Source: Clostridia bacterium (lineage in GTDB: Bacteria; Bacillota; Peptococcia; DRI-13; UBA5745). From it: a stretch of DNA of 64,000 nt. The DNA lies in assembly GCA_018436095.1 (NCBI GenBank), contig JAHDMJ010000003.1:1-64000 (forward strand), given 5' to 3'. A model generated the notes under the pieces. The model did no database searches and was not told where the DNA came from. It saw nothing but the letters and a program-made list of their open reading frames with translations. Within the stretch, counting starts at the first letter, position 1. The number at the start of each line of letters is the position of its first letter. A program made the position numbers and the translations under genes. This document shows, piece after piece, positions 61,412 to 64,000 of this stretch.

Positions 61412-63664
61412 ATGTTTGCAGTTGTATTGATACTTAATCCGGTATCCGCAAAAGAATTAATACTGACTTACGCTATCCGGGAAGGTCAATTATGCCTTCC
61501 CGGTATGTTATTTTCCGTAAAAGTCCGGGGCCGCAAGGAAGAGGCTTTGGTATTGCGCTTGCGGCGGCGGCGGCAGGAGAAGTTCAAAATACAGGATCTG
61601 GGGGAGGCCATCTTTCCTTATCCTGTAGTGCAAAGACAAGCTTTGGCTTTGGCCCGCTGGCTGGCCCGCTATTATATTTGCCCCCTTAACCGGGCGGCTG
61701 CTTTATTTTTGCCGCCGGCAGTGCGGCCGGTTCAAGAAATCCGCTATTTTTTAGAACCCCAGTCCGAGGCGGCTCTTTTTACGGATCCGGCCTGGCAGTT
61801 TCTCTGGGCAGCCTTAGCTAAGGCAGGCAGCCGGGGAATGACCCTGCAAAGGATCAGCCAGCGTTGGAATAAGCAGGCGGCGGAGCAGGCGGAAAGATGG
61901 TTTCAAGCCGGCTACCTGCGAAAGGAGCAAAGCTTTCGCCGCAGCCGTCAAAGCCCTCTAAAGGAGGCATTAGCTGCAACTATGGCGGCCAGTCTCAGCA
62001 TGTCATTATCACCGGCTCAGGGTCAAGCTTTTGACAGGATCAGAAGGGATATAGAAGAAGGTACAAGAAATCAGTATTTGCTCTTTGGGGTTACCGGCAG
62101 CGGCAAAACCGAGGTTTATCTGCGGCTGGCTGCCGCCGCCGCTGCCAAAGGCAAGCAGACGATCTATTTGGTGCCGGAAATCAGCCTGGTGCCTCAGTTG
62201 GCGGCCAAAGCCCGGCAATGGTTTGAGGGACAGGTGGCCATTTTGCACAGCAATTTAACGGCCAGCCAACGTTTTGCCGAATGGGAAAGAATCCGCCAGG
62301 GTGAAGTTAAGCTGATTATCGGACCCCGGTCAGCTCTGTTTGCACCGGTGGCCGGCCTGGGCTTGATCGTTATTGACGAAGAGCACGAGAACACTTATAA
62401 ACAAAGTGAGCCGGAGCCCCGCTATGACGCCAGAAAAACCGCGGAAACCCTGGCGCGAATCTGGCGGGTGCCCTTGGTACGGGGTTCTGCCACACCGGAT
62501 CTGGAAAGCCTTTACCGTTCGGAAAAGGGGCGGATCCAGCTTTTAACCTTACCGGAACGGGTAGAGGGCAGAGCTATGCCGCCCATTCAATGGGTCAACA
62601 TGAATAAAGAGATGAAAGAAGGCCATCCCCATCCCGTCAGCCGGCCCCTTCTGGAAGCCTTGCGGAATCGCAAGGCCAAAGGCGAGCAGGCCATTCTGCT
62701 GATGAACCGGCGGGGGTTTCACACCTACGTTTTATGCAGGGATTGCGGCAAGAGTCTGGAATGCCCCAGGTGCAGCATACCCTTAACCTACCACCGGGCC
62801 GAGGGCCCGCCGTCACAAAAAGGGGACAACAAGCTGCCGGGCCGCCTGCTCTGCCATTACTGCGATTATCAGAGCCCTATGTGGCAGTCTTGCAGCCATT
62901 GCGGCAGTACCATGCTGCAATATATGGGTACCGGCACCCAGCGGGTGGTGGATTATCTGGCCAAGGAAATACCTGAGCTGAGGATTTTGCGCCTGGACAT
63001 GGACAGTACCGGACGGGCCGGCAGCCATATGGAGATTTTGAAGGCTTTCCAGGAGGGCCGGGCCGATGTGCTGGTAGGCACCCAAATGGTGGCCAAAGGC
63101 TTTGACTTCCCGAAAGTAACCTTGTCTGCAGTGCTTCATATCGACGGTATTATCAATCTGCCGGATTATCAAAGCAGCGAAAGAGCCTTTCAGTTGATCC
63201 TGCAAACTGCCGGCCGGGCCGGCCGGGGAGAACGGCCCGGGGAAGTGATGGTCCAGACCTTTTATCCGGAAAACCCGGTATTTAAGCTGGTACAGGATCA
63301 TGATTACCTGAGCTTTTACCGCAATGAGATAGCCCTGCGCCAAGCCCTGGATTATCCGCCGGTCAAGAAAATTGCCAGAATATTAGTTACCGGACTGCAG
63401 GAGGATAAGGTAAAAGAGCGGCTGGAGGAAATCATGATCCGCTGCCGCCAAAGCCTGCCGGCAGAAAGCGGTGTGATTACCTGGCTGGGTCCCGCCAAAG
63501 CGCCTTTAGAGAAAATCAAAAACCGCTGGCGCTGGCACCTGATCCTTTTGGCGCCGACCTGGGCTCCCTTGGCTCATTGCCTGAGCTCCGTCAGAGCAAT
63601 AACGGCAGCCTGGCCTGAGGAACCCAGGATAATTTTGGATATGGAACCCAAGAGTTTATTATGA
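61412..63664 (+). CDS. priA: Primosomal protein N' (replication restart helicase)
   Basis: 750 residues. N-terminal 3'-DNA-binding domain, Walker A GVTGSGKTEVYL, DEEH box (IVIDEEHENTYKQ), zinc-binding cysteines in CRDCGKSLECPRC and CHYCDYQ...CSHCG, then the C-terminal helicase domain (AGRAGRGERPG). It reloads the replisome at stalled forks. The start ATG has CTGGAG upstream. Confidence 0.96.
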   Translation: MFAVVLILNPVSAKELILTYAIREGQLCLPGMLFSVKVRGRKEEALVLRLRRRRQEKFKIQDLGEAIFPYPVVQRQALALARWLARYYICPLNRAAALFLPPAVRPVQEIRYFLEPQSEAALFTDPAWQFLWAALAKAGSRGMTLQRISQRWNKQAAEQAERWFQAGYLRKEQSFRRSRQSPLKEALAATMAASLSMSLSPAQGQAFDRIRRDIEEGTRNQYLLFGVTGSGKTEVYLRLAAAAAAKGKQTIYLVPEISLVPQLAAKARQWFEGQVAILHSNLTASQRFAEWERIRQGEVKLIIGPRSALFAPVAGLGLIVIDEEHENTYKQSEPEPRYDARKTAETLARIWRVPLVRGSATPDLESLYRSEKGRIQLLTLPERVEGRAMPPIQWVNMNKEMKEGHPHPVSRPLLEALRNRKAKGEQAILLMNRRGFHTYVLCRDCGKSLECPRCSIPLTYHRAEGPPSQKGDNKLPGRLLCHYCDYQSPMWQSCSHCGSTMLQYMGTGTQRVVDYLAKEIPELRILRLDMDSTGRAGSHMEILKAFQEGRADVLVGTQMVAKGFDFPKVTLSAVLHIDGIINLPDYQSSERAFQLILQTAGRAGRGERPGEVMVQTFYPENPVFKLVQDHDYLSFYRNEIALRQALDYPPVKKIARILVTGLQEDKVKERLEEIMIRCRQSLPAESGVITWLGPAKAPLEKIKNRWRWHLILLAPTWAPLAHCLSSVRAITAAWPEEPRIILDMEPKSLL

Positions 63665-63720
63665 GGACGAAGCAGGAATTCCGGTTTCTTTGTCAAATAT
63701 ATTTTATTAACATGGGTTAG

Positions 63721-63754
63721 ATAGGGACCTGAATATTTCAAGGTTCCTATTTTT
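63721..63754 (+). terminator. Terminator after priA
   Basis: ATAGGGACCT (63721-63730) pairs with AGGTTCCTAT (63741-63750), one G-T pair, followed by TTTT. Confidence 0.8.
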
Positions 63755-63796
63755 CGGCCCATTTTGCCAAGCTGAAGGATTAGGAAGAAGGGAGTG

Positions 63797-64000
63797 ATGG
63801 CTATCAAACGCCTTTCTGTGGCGGCAGTCAGCCTGCGGCCGGAGATATGTACCATGCTGCAGCGCTATGTAGGAGGGATTTTAAAAGACCTGGCGGTAGT
63901 GGAGGCCTGCGATACGAAGCAGGCTTTGGCAAAACACTACGATCTTTATATAGTTTATACCATGGGTATCGTTTTCCGTCAGCTAAACAAGACCATTGAG
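63797..64000 (+). CDS. Start of an unidentified protein, cut by the window edge
   Basis: ATG 63797, with AAGGGAG upstream; 68 codons to the edge with no stop. The sequence (LSVAAVSLRPEICTMLQRYV, then LAVVEACDTKQALAKHYDLY) looks like an N-terminal alpha/beta sensor domain, such as that of PrpR-type sigma-54 activators. Too short to be sure. Confidence 0.5.
   Translation, partial: MAIKRLSVAAVSLRPEICTMLQRYVGGILKDLAVVEACDTKQALAKHYDLYIVYTMGIVFRQLNKTIE

Overview
The window reads as the chromosome of an anaerobic, endospore-forming member of the Bacillota (Clostridia or Negativicutes). Three things support this: the gene order yicC-remA-gmk-rpoZ-coaBC-metK-priA, a sporulation-type YtvI permease gene behind lspA and rluD, and a glutamate mutase/methylaspartase operon typical of amino-acid-fermenting anaerobes. 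I cannot name the genus.

Layout. 1-480: a non-coding IS-end-like repeat, with a partner at 37357-37783. 715-1504: an HxlR regulator and a small linked gene. 1544-13505: a compact contractile-tail cluster (ImmA/XRE control pair, late activator, tail terminator, sheath, tube, frameshifting tail chaperone, short tape measure, LysM and hub proteins, baseplate, holin, endolysin). It has no capsid, portal or terminase gene, so it looks like an R-type tailocin (PBSX/diffocin-like), and it has no tail-fibre gene of its own. 13722-23289: two regulators and a methylaspartate-pathway operon (glmS-glmL-glmE-mal-atuA-like-DUF4387-P-loop/SAD protein). 23366-35516: a tRNA-Leu(TAA) gene followed by two tandem integrated units. 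Each unit ends in a copy of the 3' half of the tRNA, and together they hold three tail-fibre genes, fibre-associated genes, holins and damaged endolysins. The last segment carries an AT-rich GHKL-ATPase / STAS-like DUF4325 / two-TM coiled-coil operon that may be a defence or signalling system. 35628-37932: a type I holin-like toxin with an antisense promoter, small accessory genes and a truncated second toxin copy. 37994-52148: ordinary chromosomal genes (old-yellow-enzyme family oxidoreductase, UPF0173, UPF0237, UPF0210, lspA, rluD, ytvI, rqcH, P-type ATPase). 52197-56612: a degenerate tRNA-Pro followed by a decayed island with two MITE-like elements, several broken genes and an integrase stub. 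56691-64000: the conserved housekeeping run.

How the parts may work together. Four sites share one architecture: ATGTCA-N4-ATGTCR, with -10-like hexamers starting 19 bp after the second half-site. One is at the 3' end of the putative late activator, just before the tail genes. Two lie directly before fibre genes in the tRNA-Leu array. One lies before the ATPase/STAS operon. This suggests that one activator turns on the tail cluster and distant receptor-binding cassettes together, making a split tailocin with an exchangeable fibre bank at a tRNA site. The link is inferred from sequence alone.
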